Below, in pieces: positions 43,194 through 52,761 of a stretch of DNA of 64,000 nt. The stretch spans positions 1,097,160 through 1,161,159 of the forward strand of contig NZ_BMEB01000001.1 of assembly GCF_014636275.1 (NCBI RefSeq), in the 5' to 3' direction. The notes under the pieces are model-generated. The model ran no database searches. It had not been told where the DNA came from and saw only the letters and a program-made list of their open reading frames with translations. The position numbers were made by a program, and so were the translations under genes. How positions within the stretch are numbered: the first letter of the stretch is position 1; each line of letters begins with the position of its first letter. Source of the stretch: Cellulomonas carbonis (GTDB taxonomy: Bacteria > Actinomycetota > Actinomycetes > Actinomycetales > Cellulomonadaceae).

Positions 43194-43285
43194 GGTCCCG
43201 GACGACCGCTCCCCGGGGCGCGTCGGCGGGGGCAGCGCTGCGGCGGCTCGGGTGCGTGCCCGCGCCGCGGTCGGGCCAGGCTCGG

Positions 43286-43660
43286 TCAGTGTCCGCGGAG
43301 CCGCTCGATCTCGCGCCGCTCACGCTTGGTGGGCCGCCCTGCGCCCCGCGCCCTCCGGGCGACGACGACGACCTCCTCGCGCGGGGGTGGCGGCGGCGTC
43401 AGGTCCTCGTAGCACTCGACCGCGACGGCGGCACCGACGCGCTTGACGAGCGTCCGACGGACGACGACCAGGCGCTCGCGCTCCCCTGCCCGGACCCGCA
43501 CCTCGTCGCCGGGTCCCACCGCGGTCGCCGGCTTCGCACGGTCACCGTTGACCCGCACGTGCCCCGCGCGGCACGCGGCACCGGCCGCCGACCGGGTCGG
43601 GAAGAGCCGGACGGCCCACGCCCACGCGTCGACCCGCACACGTGCCACCGGCTCCGTCAC
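43286..43660 (-). CDS. S4-domain RNA-binding protein (Hsp15/HslR type)
   Basis: 124 aa from GTG 43660, 7 nt after TAGGCT (43668-43673). The S4 fold is VRVDAWAWAVRLFPTRSAAGAACRAGHVRVNGDRAKPATAVGPGDEV, followed by a basic tail (PTKRERREIERLRGH). Hsp15 binds free 50S subunits carrying nascent chains in E. coli; in Actinobacteria the role is inferred from the family. Divergent from the amidohydrolase gene with only 38 bp between start codons. Confidence 0.9.
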   Translation of the reverse strand: MTEPVARVRVDAWAWAVRLFPTRSAAGAACRAGHVRVNGDRAKPATAVGPGDEVRVRAGERERLVVVRRTLVKRVGAAVAVECYEDLTPPPPPREEVVVVARRARGAGRPTKRERREIERLRGH

Positions 43661-43670
43661 GCGGACCAGC

Positions 43671-43689
43671 CTAGGCAGGCCGTGCCTAG
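43671..43689. promoter_or_regulatory. Inverted repeat overlapping two divergent leaderless promoters
   Basis: CTAGGCA - 5 nt - TGCCTAG is a perfect inverted repeat with 7-bp arms. Its left arm overlaps the -10 of the S4 gene (43668-43673) and its right arm that of the amidohydrolase gene (TAGAGT, 43687-43692). A protein bound here could control both. Confidence 0.55.
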
Positions 43690-43698
43690 AGTGCGGGG

Positions 43699-44958
43699 AT
43701 GAGCGTCGACACCGCAGCCGAGACCCGCACCCCCCACCCCGCCCGCGTCGTGGCGGTCACCGGTGGGTACGTCGTCCCCGTCGTGGGCGAGCCGATCGAC
43801 GGCGGCACGGTCCTGGTCCGGGACGGACGCATCACCGACGTGGGTGCCGACGTCACGGTGCCCGCTGACGCCGAGGTCGTCGACGCCACCGGGCGCTGGG
43901 TGCTGCCCGGCTTCGTCGAGGCGCACGGGCACATCGGCATCGCCGAGGAGGGCGCAGGCGTCGAGGGCGACGACGTCAACGAGATGACCGCGCCCGACCG
44001 CGCGGCCGTCCGCGCGATCGACGGGATCAACATCGACGACGAGGGCTTCCGCGACGCGCTCGTCGGCGGCGTGACGTCGGTCGTCGTCAAGCCCGGGTCG
44101 GGGAACCCGATCGGCGGCCAGACGGTCGCGATCAAGACGTGGGGCGGCCGGACCGTCGACGAGCAGGTCATCCGCGAGACCGTGAGCATCAAGTCGGCAC
44201 TCGGCGAGAACCCCAAGCGCGTCTACCGCGACAAGAAGCAGCTGCCGTCGACGCGCCTGGGCACCGCGCTCGTCATCCGGGAGGCGCTCGTCAAGGCCCA
44301 GCACTACCGCACGACGCGGGAAGCAGCCGACGCCAAGGGTGAGCCGTTCGCACGCGACCTGGGCCTCGAGGCGCTCGCCCGCGTGCTCGACGGCGAGATC
44401 GTGTGGGACCAGCACTGCCACCGCCACGACGACATCGCGACCGCCGTCCGGCTCGCCGACGAGTTCGGCTACCGCCTCGTCGTCAACCACGGGACCGAGG
44501 GCCACAAGATCGCCGACGTGCTCGCCGAGCGCGACATCCCCGTGGTGTACGGGCCGATGTTCACGAGCCGGTCGAAGGTCGAGCTGCGGGACCGGGCGAT
44601 CGCGCACCTGGCACGCCTGGTCGAGGCCGGCGTGCGGGTCGCCATCACGACCGACCACCCGGTCGTGCCCATCAACTTCCTCGTCCACCAGGCGACGCTC
44701 GCGGTCAAGGAGGGCCTGCCGCGGACCGCGGCGATCGAGGCGCTCACGGTCAACCCCGCCCGCATGATGGGGATCGACGACCGCGTGGGCGCCCTCGCGC
44801 CCGGCCTGGACGGCGACGTCGTCGTGTGGTCGGGCGACCCGCTCGACGTGACGTCACGCGCGGAGCTGGTCCTCGTCGGGGGCGTGCCCGTCTACCGGTG
44901 GGACGCCGAGGCCCACGTCGGCCGCGTCGTCGAGCGCTCCGAGCGCTTCACGCGCTGA
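43699..44958 (+). CDS. Amidohydrolase family protein (imidazolonepropionase-like)
   Basis: 419 aa from ATG 43699, 6 nt after TAGAGT. The metal-dependent hydrolase barrel is shown by VLPGFVEAHGHIGIA, a Lys in IKTWGGRTVDEQ, HCHRHDDIATAVRLA (His pair), NHGTEGHKI and AITTDHPVVPI (late Asp), with PARMMGIDDRVGALAPGLDGDVVVWSGDPLD at the end. The closest class is the imidazolonepropionase/hydantoinase group of unknown substrate in Actinobacteria. No histidine-use genes are nearby. No signal peptide. Confidence 0.88.
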   Translation: MSVDTAAETRTPHPARVVAVTGGYVVPVVGEPIDGGTVLVRDGRITDVGADVTVPADAEVVDATGRWVLPGFVEAHGHIGIAEEGAGVEGDDVNEMTAPDRAAVRAIDGINIDDEGFRDALVGGVTSVVVKPGSGNPIGGQTVAIKTWGGRTVDEQVIRETVSIKSALGENPKRVYRDKKQLPSTRLGTALVIREALVKAQHYRTTREAADAKGEPFARDLGLEALARVLDGEIVWDQHCHRHDDIATAVRLADEFGYRLVVNHGTEGHKIADVLAERDIPVVYGPMFTSRSKVELRDRAIAHLARLVEAGVRVAITTDHPVVPINFLVHQATLAVKEGLPRTAAIEALTVNPARMMGIDDRVGALAPGLDGDVVVWSGDPLDVTSRAELVLVGGVPVYRWDAEAHVGRVVERSERFTR

Positions 44959-45065
44959 GGACGCGCACGCCCCGGCGCCGCGGGACCGGTGCGGAGCGGG
45001 CGGGCTGGTGAGCCCGAGCGACGTCGGTCACGGGGACGGACCGCGGCCCGCACCCCGGCGGTCCG

Positions 45066-46301
45066 TCAGGGGCCCGCTCGCCCGGCGGTGAGCTGGTCAA
45101 CGTCGTCGGGTTCGCCCAGCCGGTCCCCGCCGTCCGTCGCGTTCCAGGCGCTGACGACCGTCCAGGCGACCGCCGCGAGCGGCACCGACAGCAGGGCGCC
45201 GACGATGCCCGAGAGGATCGTGCCGGCGGTGAGCGCGAGCAGGACCGCGAGCGGGTGGAGGTGCAGCGCGCGTCCCAGGACGACCGGCTCGAGGAAGTTG
45301 CCCTCGAGCTGGTTGACCGCGACGACGACGGCCACGACCACGAGCGCGGTCACCGGCCCGTCCGACACGAGCGCGACGAGTGCCGCGAACGTCCCCGCGA
45401 GGGTCGCGCCGAGGATCGGGATGAACGCGCCGAGGAACACGAGCACCGCGAGCGGCAGCGCGAGCGGGATCCCCAGCACGAACAGCGCAAGCCCGATGAA
45501 GAACGCGTCGACGAACGCGATGATCGCGATGCCGCGCACGTAGCCGCCGAGCACGTCGACCGCGCTGATGCCGATCCGGTCGGCCCTCGCCCGGACGTCC
45601 GGGGCGAGCGGCCGGAGGAAGAACGCCCAGATCCGGCGGTGGTCGCGCAGCAGGAAGAACAGGACCACGAGCGCGAGGACCGTGCCCGTCACGACCTCGA
45701 GGGCCGCCGTCGCGCCCGCGACGGCGCCGCTCTGGACCGCGTCGCTCGTGGCGAGCTCGGTCGCCTGCTCGCGCGCGGCCGAGAGCTGCCCCTCGTCCAG
45801 CTGGAGCGGGCCCTCGGCGAGCCACGCCTGGAGCTCGTCGAGACCCTCCATCGCCGCGCTGCTGAGCTCGGACCACTCGTCGCGGACCGCACGCCCCACG
45901 AGCCACAGCACGAGGCCGAGCGAGCCGACACCCAGGAGCATCGCGATCGACGTCGCGAGCGTGTTGTGGACGCCCTTCTCGCGCAACCTCCGGACGACCG
46001 GCGCGACGGCCGCCGCGATGATCGTCGCGATGATCACGGGGATGACGAGGAGCGAGACCTGACGCAGGCCCCACACCGCGACGGCCACAAGCAGCAGGAC
46101 CAGCAGGAGCTGCGCCGAGCGGACCGCGGTCCGGCCCAGTCCGTCCTCCCACGGCGAGCGCCTGACCCCGCCACCGCGCCGTCCGGCCGCGGACGGGACG
46201 GGCGACGTAGCCGATCGCGCGGGGACCGGCGCGGGGGCGGCCGCGACGGGCAGGTCGGGGCGGCGACGACGCTCGCCGGAGCGGCTGAACCAGGGTGACA
46301 T
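45066..46301 (-). CDS. AI-2E family (TqsA/YdiK-like) membrane permease
   Basis: 411 aa from ATG 46301, 6 nt after TACGGT (46308-46313), so probably leaderless. A Pro/Arg-rich N-terminus precedes eight membrane helices with the family layout: two or three helices, a large loop (about 130-190, ELSSAAMEGLDELQAWLAEG), then a group of five. LGAFIPILGATLAGTFAALVAL and NQLEGNFLEPVVLGRALHLHPLAVLLAL are hallmark segments. The family name comes from AI-2 export in E. coli TqsA; members also carry Na+/H+ antiport, so a link to luxS 13 kb away is only possible. Confidence 0.9.
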   Translation of the reverse strand: MSPWFSRSGERRRRPDLPVAAAPAPVPARSATSPVPSAAGRRGGGVRRSPWEDGLGRTAVRSAQLLLVLLLVAVAVWGLRQVSLLVIPVIIATIIAAAVAPVVRRLREKGVHNTLATSIAMLLGVGSLGLVLWLVGRAVRDEWSELSSAAMEGLDELQAWLAEGPLQLDEGQLSAAREQATELATSDAVQSGAVAGATAALEVVTGTVLALVVLFFLLRDHRRIWAFFLRPLAPDVRARADRIGISAVDVLGGYVRGIAIIAFVDAFFIGLALFVLGIPLALPLAVLVFLGAFIPILGATLAGTFAALVALVSDGPVTALVVVAVVVAVNQLEGNFLEPVVLGRALHLHPLAVLLALTAGTILSGIVGALLSVPLAAVAWTVVSAWNATDGGDRLGEPDDVDQLTAGRAGP

Positions 46302-46352
46302 GGTTCGACCGTAGGCAGAGGGCCCCGAGGAGGCGCGCCGAACGACGACGGT

Positions 46353-46379
46353 GCCCCTCGCCCGGGGTGGGCGAGGGGC
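46353..46379 (-). terminator. pgi terminator hairpin
   Basis: GCCCCTCGCCC and its complement at 46369-46379 form a perfect 11-bp stem with a 5-nt loop, 27 nt beyond the pgi stop and before the AI-2E gene. Confidence 0.85.
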
Positions 46380-46405
46380 GCCGGTCGGGGCGGGCCGGGC
46401 GGCCG

Positions 46406-48088
46406 TCAGCCGCGCGTGCGCAGGTAGTACTCGATGAGCGCGCGCGTGGACGGGTCCTGCTGCGCCAGCGCGTCGGTGTCGCCCTCGACGGCGGGCGCGA
46501 TCTGGTTGGCGAGGACCTTGCCGAGCTCGACGCCCCACTGGTCGAACGAGTCGATCCCCCACACCACGCCCTGCACGAAGGTGATGTGCTCGTAGAGCGC
46601 GATGAGCTGGCCCAGCACCGACGGCGTGAGGGCGGGCGCCATGATCGACGTCGTCGGCCGGTTCCCGGCGAACACGCGCGCCGGGACGATCTCCTCGGCC
46701 GTGCCCTCGGCGCGGACCTCGTCGGCGGTCTTGCCGAACGCGAGCGCCTTGGTCTGGGCGAAGAAGTTCGCGAGGAACAGGCCGTGCACGTCGGTGTCGC
46801 CGTCGCGCAGCGGGTGGGCCGGGTTCGCCACGGCGATGAAGTCCGCGGGGACCAGACGCGTGCCCTGGTGGATGAGCTGGTAGAACGCGTGCTGCCCGTT
46901 GGTCCCGGGCTCTCCCCAGAAGACCTCACCGGTCTGCGTGGTGACCGGCGTGCCGTCCCACCGGACCGACTTGCCGTTGGACTCCATCGTGAGCTGCTGG
47001 AGGTAGGCGGGGAACCGGTGCAGGTGCTGCGCGTACGGCAGCACCGCGTGCGTGTGGGCGTCGAAGAAGTTGACGTACCAGACGTTCAGAAGACCCATGA
47101 GGACCGGCACGTTCTGCTCGAGGGGCGTCGTCCGCAGGTGCTCGTCGACGGCGTGGAAGCCCGCGAGGAGGTCCCGGAACCCGTCGGGACCGATCGCGAT
47201 CGCGAGCGACGTCCCGATGGCGGAGTCGAGCGAGTACCGGCCGCCGACCCAGTCCCAGAACCCGAACGCGTTCGCCGGGTCGATCCCGAACGCGGCGACC
47301 TTGTCGAGCGCGGTGGACACGGCGACGAAGTGCTTGGCGACGGCCGCCGCTCGCGCGTCGTCGTCGTCCCCGATCGCACCCGCCGCCGCCAGCCGCTCCC
47401 ACAGCCACGTCCGCGCGAGGCGGGCGTTGGTCAGCGTCTCGAGCGTCCCGAAGGTCTTGGACGCGACGATGAACAGCGTCGTCGTGGGGTCGAGGTCGGC
47501 GACGGTCTCGGCGACGTCGGTCGGGTCGATGTTGGACACGAACCGGACCTCGATGCCGTCCTGCACGTACGGCTGGAGCGCCTCGTACGCCATGACCGGC
47601 CCGAGGTCGGAGCCACCGATGCCGATGTTGACGACGCTCCGGATGCGCTCGCCGGTGACGCCCGTCCACTCCCCCGAGCGCACGCGGTCGGCGAAGGCGA
47701 AGACCTTCTCGAGCTCGGCCTGCACGTCGGCGTCCACGTCCTGCCCGTCGACGACGAGCGGCGGCGTCGCGCCCGCGGGTCGGCGCAGGGCCGTGTGCAG
47801 CACGGCGCGTCCCTCGGTGACGTTGATGCGGTCCCCGCGGAACATCGCGTCCACGCGGTCCGCGAGGTGGACCTCCTCCGCCAGGCGCACCAGGAGCGCG
47901 AGCGTCTCGGCGGTCACGAGGTTCTTGGACAGGTCGACGTGCAGGTCCGCCACGGTGCGCGTGAGGCGCTCGGCGCGGTCGGGGTCCTGGGCGAACCAGC
48001 CGCGCAGGTCGGGCCCGAGCGAGGCCTTGTGCTCCGCGAGCGCGGCCCACGCGTCGGTCGAGGTCGGGTCGATGGGTGCAGTGGTCAC
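46406..48088 (-). CDS. pgi: Glucose-6-phosphate isomerase
   Basis: 560 aa from GTG 48088, 6 nt after TAGGTT (48095-48100). Pgi signatures are [48 protein letters not shown] and [13 protein letters not shown]; the catalytic Glu, His and Lys regions are intact ([18 protein letters not shown]). It interconverts glucose-6-phosphate and fructose-6-phosphate in the cytoplasm. Full length for the type I family. Confidence 0.97.
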   Translation of the reverse strand: MTTAPIDPTSTDAWAALAEHKASLGPDLRGWFAQDPDRAERLTRTVADLHVDLSKNLVTAETLALLVRLAEEVHLADRVDAMFRGDRINVTEGRAVLHTALRRPAGATPPLVVDGQDVDADVQAELEKVFAFADRVRSGEWTGVTGERIRSVVNIGIGGSDLGPVMAYEALQPYVQDGIEVRFVSNIDPTDVAETVADLDPTTTLFIVASKTFGTLETLTNARLARTWLWERLAAAGAIGDDDDARAAAVAKHFVAVSTALDKVAAFGIDPANAFGFWDWVGGRYSLDSAIGTSLAIAIGPDGFRDLLAGFHAVDEHLRTTPLEQNVPVLMGLLNVWYVNFFDAHTHAVLPYAQHLHRFPAYLQQLTMESNGKSVRWDGTPVTTQTGEVFWGEPGTNGQHAFYQLIHQGTRLVPADFIAVANPAHPLRDGDTDVHGLFLANFFAQTKALAFGKTADEVRAEGTAEEIVPARVFAGNRPTTSIMAPALTPSVLGQLIALYEHITFVQGVVWGIDSFDQWGVELGKVLANQIAPAVEGDTDALAQQDPSTRALIEYYLRTRG

Positions 48089-48211
48089 CCCGACAACCTA
48101 CTGACGGCCGCACGCCGCTGCGTAGGCCGACCGGCCCGCGACGGCCCCGGAGGCGGTGCCGCGCGGGCGTCAGCGGTCGCGTCCTGCCGGTACCTGATCG
48201 ACGATGCCGAC

Positions 48212-48832
48212 ATGACGCACGCGACCCCTCCCCTGACCGCCGTCGTCCTGGTCGGCTCGCTCAAGTCCTCGTCCGAGCCGTCGAGCAGCGAGCTGCTCGC
48301 GCGCCAGGTCCTCGACGCGATGGCCCCGCACGGCGTCACGGGCACGGTCGTGCGCCTCGCCGACCACGACGTCCGGCCCGGCGTCGAGGTGGACATGGGC
48401 GACGGCGACGCGTGGCCCGCGATCCGCCGGCAGGTCCTCGACGCCGACATCCTCGTCGTCGCGACGCCGATCTGGATGGGCCAGCCGTCGAGCGTGACCA
48501 AGCGCGCGCTCGAGCGGCTCGACGCCGAGCTGTCGGAGACCGACGACGAGGGACGCATGCTCACCTACGGCAAGGTCGCGGCGGTCGCGGTCGTCGGCAA
48601 CGAGGACGGCGCGCACCACACGAGCGCGGAGGTCTTCCAGGCGCTCAACGACGTGGGCTTCACGCTGGCCGCCGGCGCGGTGACGTACTGGGTCGGCGAG
48701 GCGATGGGCTCGGTCGACTACAAGGACCTCGACGAGGTGCCCGAGAAGGTGGCAGCGACCACCGCGACCCTCGCGTCCAACACCGCGCACCTCGCACGGC
48801 TGCTCAAGACCTCGGCCTACCCGCCCGTCTGA
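48212..48832 (+). CDS. Flavodoxin-like NAD(P)H-dependent oxidoreductase
   Basis: 206 aa from ATG 48212. NADPH-dependent FMN reductase fold: VVLVGSLKSSSEPSSSELLARQVLDAM (phosphate loop), ADILVVATPIWMGQPSSVTKRALERLDAEL (FMN contact) and KVAAVAVVGNEDGAHH. Probably a cytoplasmic FMN reductase or quinone reductase. DUF72 follows after 9 nt, likely in the same operon. Confidence 0.9.
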   Translation: MTHATPPLTAVVLVGSLKSSSEPSSSELLARQVLDAMAPHGVTGTVVRLADHDVRPGVEVDMGDGDAWPAIRRQVLDADILVVATPIWMGQPSSVTKRALERLDAELSETDDEGRMLTYGKVAAVAVVGNEDGAHHTSAEVFQALNDVGFTLAAGAVTYWVGEAMGSVDYKDLDEVPEKVAATTATLASNTAHLARLLKTSAYPPV

Positions 48833-48841
48833 GGTGTCGCC

Positions 48842-49690
48842 GTGAGCGTGCGCATCGGGATCTCGGGGTGGCGGTACTCCGGGTGGCGCGGCGTCTTCTA
48901 CCCGCCCGGGCTGCCGCAGCGCCGCGAGCTCGAGCACGCGTCGCGCCTCCTGTCGACGATCGAGGTCAACGGGTCGTTCTACTCGCTCCAGCGCCCCGAG
49001 AGCTACCGCGCGTGGGCCGAGCAGACCCCCGACGACTTCGTCCTCTCGGTCAAGGGCGGCCGGTTCATCACGCACATGCTCAAGCTCACGAGGGCGGACA
49101 CCGCGCTCGCGAACTTCTTCGCCCAGGGCGTGCTCGCGCTCGGGCCGAAGCTCGGGCCGTTCCTGTGGCAGCTCCCACCGACGCTGCGCTTCGACGCCGA
49201 CCGGCTGACGACGTTCTTCCGAGCGCTCCCCCGCACGACGACGCAGGCCGCGGCGCTCGCCGCGCAGCACGACGAGCGCCTCGACGGGCGTGCGGTGACC
49301 GAGGCGGACGCGGAACGCCCGCTGCGGCACGTCCTCGAGGTGCGGCACCCCACGTTCGACACCCCCGAGCTCGTCGACCTGCTCCGTGCGCACGACGTCG
49401 GGCTCGTCGTCGCGGACACCGCGGGCCGGTGGCCGCTCATCGAGGAGGTCACGAGCGACCTCGTCTACGTCCGGCTCCACGGCGGCGAGGAGCTCTACGT
49501 GAGCGGTTACGACGACGCGTCGCTGGCGCGCTGGGCCGACCGCGTGCGCGGCTGGGACGCCGACGGCCGCGACGTGCTCGTGTACTTCGACAACGACGTC
49601 AAGGTCCACGCCCCGTTCGACGCGATGCGCCTCGCGGCGATGCTCGGCGTGGGTCCCGCGACCGCCGCACGGGCGGTGGCCGGTGGCTGA
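48842..49690 (+). CDS. DUF72 family protein
   Basis: 282 aa from GTG 48842. DUF72 TIM-barrel features are RIGISGWRYSGWRGVFYPPGLP at the start, STIEVNGSFYSLQRPESYRAWAEQTPDDFVLSVKGGRFITH, PFLWQLPPTLRFD and VLEVRHPTF, plus YFDNDVKVHAPFDAMRLAAML at the end. The family is widespread but without an assigned activity. Shares the operon with the flavodoxin-like gene. Confidence 0.9.
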   Translation: MSVRIGISGWRYSGWRGVFYPPGLPQRRELEHASRLLSTIEVNGSFYSLQRPESYRAWAEQTPDDFVLSVKGGRFITHMLKLTRADTALANFFAQGVLALGPKLGPFLWQLPPTLRFDADRLTTFFRALPRTTTQAAALAAQHDERLDGRAVTEADAERPLRHVLEVRHPTFDTPELVDLLRAHDVGLVVADTAGRWPLIEEVTSDLVYVRLHGGEELYVSGYDDASLARWADRVRGWDADGRDVLVYFDNDVKVHAPFDAMRLAAMLGVGPATAARAVAGG

Positions 49691-49759
49691 GGGCGGCGCG
49701 GCACCCTCGGTGCCTCCCGACGCGGACGTCGAGGCGCTGCGCCGGGCCGGGGCGTGAGG

Positions 49760-51214
49760 TCAGGCGATCACGAAGAGGACCCGGCGCGCGACCGGGTCGG
49801 CCTCGACCAGCCGGACCTGCACGCGCGCACCCAGCTCGGCCCGGCCCTCGAACGGCGCCAGCACGGGCGGGTCGGTCACCTGGACCCGGCCCTGCGGGCG
49901 CCGCTCGTCGACGTCGACGACGACGGCGGCCACGACCTGGCCGACGCGACCCGCGAGGAGCGCGGCCTCGGCGGCGTCGACCACGGCGCGCTCGAGCGCA
50001 CCCGCGCGGCGGTCCGACCCGGTCATCACCTCGGGCAGCGACGGGAGCGCCTCGCGCACCCACGCGGGGACCTCTGCCCCGCGGTGCAACGCCTCGCACG
50101 CGACGAGCCCGAAGCGGTCGACCAGACGGCGCAGCGGAGCGGTGACGTGCGCGTAGGGCGCCGCGACGGCGGCCTGCTCGACCACCTCGGGCAGCTCGCC
50201 GTCGACCGCCGTGTACCCCGCCCCGCGGAACAGCGCGGTCGAGCCGTGCAGGAGCGCGAGATGACGCGGGTCGCGCGCGTCGAGGGACCTCAGCACGTCG
50301 CCGTGGCGCGCGCCGTCGGGCCAGTCGACGCCGAGCGCGAGCGCCTGCCGGCGGAACGCGGCGACGTCGCGCGGGTCCGGGGGCGGCATCGTGCGGAGCA
50401 GCCCGACCCGGCCCCCGAGCATGATCTGCGCGGCGGCCATCCCGGTCATGAGCGACAGCTGCGCGTTCCAGTCCTCGCTCGGCAGCGGCGGCCGGAGCCT
50501 CAGCTCGTAGCCGTCCGGGTGGACCACGACCTCCTGGTCCGGGATCGGCAGCGCCGCACCCCCGCGGGCGCGCTCCTGCTCGATGCGCAGGAGACCCACG
50601 TCGCGCAGTCCGAGGAGCACCTCGTCGGCCGTGCCGGAGTCCACCGCGTGCTGCACACCCTCGTAGTCGAGCTGCGCACGGCTGCGGACCATCGCGCGCT
50701 CGAGGCGCACCGCCGTCGTCGCACCCGTGTCGTCGAGGTCGAAGGTCCACAGGAACGCGGGCGCCTCCTGGCCGGGCAGCAGGCTCGCCGCTCCCTCGCT
50801 GAGCACGGGCGGGTGGAGCGGCACCCGTGTGTCGGGCGCGTACATCGTCTGGCCGCGGCGGCGCGCCTCGTCGTCGACCGCACCGCCCTCGACGACGAAC
50901 GCCGGGACGTCCGCGATCGCGTAGTGCACCCGGAACCCCGTGCCACGTCGCTCGACGTGCAGCGCCTGGTCGAGGTCGGTCGCCCCCGGCGGGTCGACCG
51001 TGACGAGCGGGACGTCGGTCCGGTCCGCCGACGGGAGGTCGGGCTCGCGGACCGCGCGCTCCGCCTCCGCGAGCACCGCGGCGGGGAACACCGTCGGGAG
51101 CTCGAGCTCGCTCCGGATCGCCTCGAGCGCCCGGTCGAACGGTGCGCGCTCCACGACGTCCGGCCGCGCGGGTGCCGGCTCGGCGGTGCGCAGCGTGCGG
51201 ACCCTCGTCGGCAT
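49760..51214 (-). CDS. RNase II-family (RNB) exoribonuclease
   Basis: 484 aa from ATG 51214, preceded by GAGGAGGAC. The RNB domain (about 60-385) has TDVPLVTVDPPGATDLDQALHVERRG with the catalytic Asp cluster, HYAIADVPAFV, DDEARRRGQTMYAPDTRVPLHPPVLSEGAASLLPGQ, and YAHVTAPLRRLVDRFG. It lacks the N-terminal cold-shock domains of RNase II/R and ends in a short C-terminal beta domain, as in the compact actinobacterial RNB proteins. Expected to degrade RNA 3' to 5'. Confidence 0.92.
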   Translation of the reverse strand: MPTRVRTLRTAEPAPARPDVVERAPFDRALEAIRSELELPTVFPAAVLAEAERAVREPDLPSADRTDVPLVTVDPPGATDLDQALHVERRGTGFRVHYAIADVPAFVVEGGAVDDEARRRGQTMYAPDTRVPLHPPVLSEGAASLLPGQEAPAFLWTFDLDDTGATTAVRLERAMVRSRAQLDYEGVQHAVDSGTADEVLLGLRDVGLLRIEQERARGGAALPIPDQEVVVHPDGYELRLRPPLPSEDWNAQLSLMTGMAAAQIMLGGRVGLLRTMPPPDPRDVAAFRRQALALGVDWPDGARHGDVLRSLDARDPRHLALLHGSTALFRGAGYTAVDGELPEVVEQAAVAAPYAHVTAPLRRLVDRFGLVACEALHRGAEVPAWVREALPSLPEVMTGSDRRAGALERAVVDAAEAALLAGRVGQVVAAVVVDVDERRPQGRVQVTDPPVLAPFEGRAELGARVQVRLVEADPVARRVLFVIA

Positions 51215-51437
51215 GCGTCCTCCTCGGGCTCGGCGTCGCGGGCGGGCTCGTCGGCAGGAGCGACGGCCGTCCCCGCCACCCTAGGGACGACCGCCGACGA
51301 CGGCGCGGTGGCGCCCCGGGTTGCGAACCGGACGAACTCCACATATGTGCACAAGCCTGGGGACGAAGATCGTGAAGACCCGCAGGAGCCACGGCCACGA
51401 ACTCGACGGACCCCCGCCGCTCGGTTCCCTCGTCCGT

Positions 51438-52649
51438 TCAGCCCCGGAGCCCCGCGAGCCGTCCGACGGCGTCGCGGAGGACGTCCTCCCGCTTGACGAA
51501 CGTGAAGCGCACGCTCGCCGCGAGGTCGTCCGCGGCGCGCGAGCCGCGGCGGCAGAACGCGCTCACCGGGACGCCGACCACACCCACCTCGGGCAGCCGA
51601 CGGCACAGGTCCACGCCGTCCTCGACGCCGAGGGGTCGCGCGTCCGCGACGACGAAGTACGTCCCGGCAGGCACGGTCACCGTGAAGCCCGCCGCCTCCA
51701 GACCCGCGCACAGCAGGTCGCGTCGGTGCGACAGCGAGCCGACGAGCTCGTCGAGCCACGCTCGCGTGCGCCCGTCGTCGTCCGCCAGCGCGGCCGCCAC
51801 GGCGTGCTGGAACGGACCGCCCGAGACGTACGTGAGGTACTGCTTGACGGCCCGGACCGCCTGCACGAGGTGGGCCGGGCCGCTCACCCAGCCGATCTTC
51901 CAGCCCGTGAAGGACAGCGTCTTGCCCGCGGACGACACCGTGAGCGTGCGCTCCGCCATGCCCGGCAGCGTCGCGATCGGCACGTGCTCGACGCCGTCGA
52001 ACGTGAGGTGCTCGTAGACCTCGTCCGTGACCACGACGACGTCGTGCTCGTGCGCGACGCGCGCGACGGCCTCGAGCTCGGTGCGGTCGAGCACGGCGCC
52101 CGTCGGGTTGTGCGGCGTGTTGAGCACGATGAGCCGCGTCCGCGGTCCGACCGTCGCCGCGAGCGCGTCGAGGTCGAGGCGGAAACCGCCGGGCGTCCGG
52201 ACGAGGGGGACCCCGCGGTGCACCGCTCCGGCCATCGCGATCGCCGCGGGGTAGGAGTCGTACGCCGGCTCGATCGTGACGACCTCGTCGCCCGGGTCCG
52301 CGAGCGCGAGCACGGCGGCCGCCAGACCCTCGGTCGCGCCCGCCGTCACGAGGACCTGCGTCGTCGGGTCGAGGCGGATCCCGTAGCGGCGCTCCTGGTG
52401 GGCGGCGACCGCCTCGAGGAGCGCCGGGACACCGGCCCCCGGCGGGTACTGGTTGTGCCCCGCGCGGATCGCGGCGACGGCGGCCTCGGCGACGTGCGCG
52501 GGGCCGTCGACGTCGGGGAACCCCTGACCGAGGTTGATCGACCCGGTGCGGACCGCGAGCGTGGACATCTCGGCGAACACCGTCGCGCGGACCGTCCCGT
52601 CGTCGGCGACGAGCCCCGCCGCGGACACCACGTCGTGCCACCTGACCAT
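51438..52649 (-). CDS. Class I/II PLP-dependent aminotransferase (DapC/kynurenine aminotransferase-like)
   Basis: 403 aa from ATG 52649, 6 nt after TAGCCT (52656-52661), so probably leaderless. Fold-type I signatures are NLGQGFPDVDGP, NQYPPGAGVPALLEAV, NTPHNPTG, DEVYEHLTFDG and SSAGKTLSFTGWKIGW with the PLP lysine. The group includes DapC and kynurenine/methionine aminotransferases (YbdL). No lysine or tryptophan genes are adjacent, so the substrate is left open. Confidence 0.9.
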   Translation of the reverse strand: MVRWHDVVSAAGLVADDGTVRATVFAEMSTLAVRTGSINLGQGFPDVDGPAHVAEAAVAAIRAGHNQYPPGAGVPALLEAVAAHQERRYGIRLDPTTQVLVTAGATEGLAAAVLALADPGDEVVTIEPAYDSYPAAIAMAGAVHRGVPLVRTPGGFRLDLDALAATVGPRTRLIVLNTPHNPTGAVLDRTELEAVARVAHEHDVVVVTDEVYEHLTFDGVEHVPIATLPGMAERTLTVSSAGKTLSFTGWKIGWVSGPAHLVQAVRAVKQYLTYVSGGPFQHAVAAALADDDGRTRAWLDELVGSLSHRRDLLCAGLEAAGFTVTVPAGTYFVVADARPLGVEDGVDLCRRLPEVGVVGVPVSAFCRRGSRAADDLAASVRFTFVKREDVLRDAVGRLAGLRG

Positions 52650-52761
52650 CGGGTCAGGCTATGCGGTCGCGGCTGGCCGGGGCGTCGGGCGCCCCGGGCC
52701 CGTCCCAGGCGCCGCGACCGGCGCCGGTGCGCCGCGCCGACGCTAGTGCGCCGCGCTGGCC

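Noticed and set aside
49683..49757. 24-codon ORF after the DUF72 gene (GTG overlapping its stop)
   Set aside because: Low-complexity Ala/Pro peptide, no ribosome site, ends at the convergent RNase gene; probably chance.
51340..51352. CACATATGTG palindrome overlapping TGTGCACA, upstream of the RNase gene
   Set aside because: Looks like a possible operator or DnaA-like box, but it stands alone, does not match a known actinobacterial consensus and is 130 bp from the gene.
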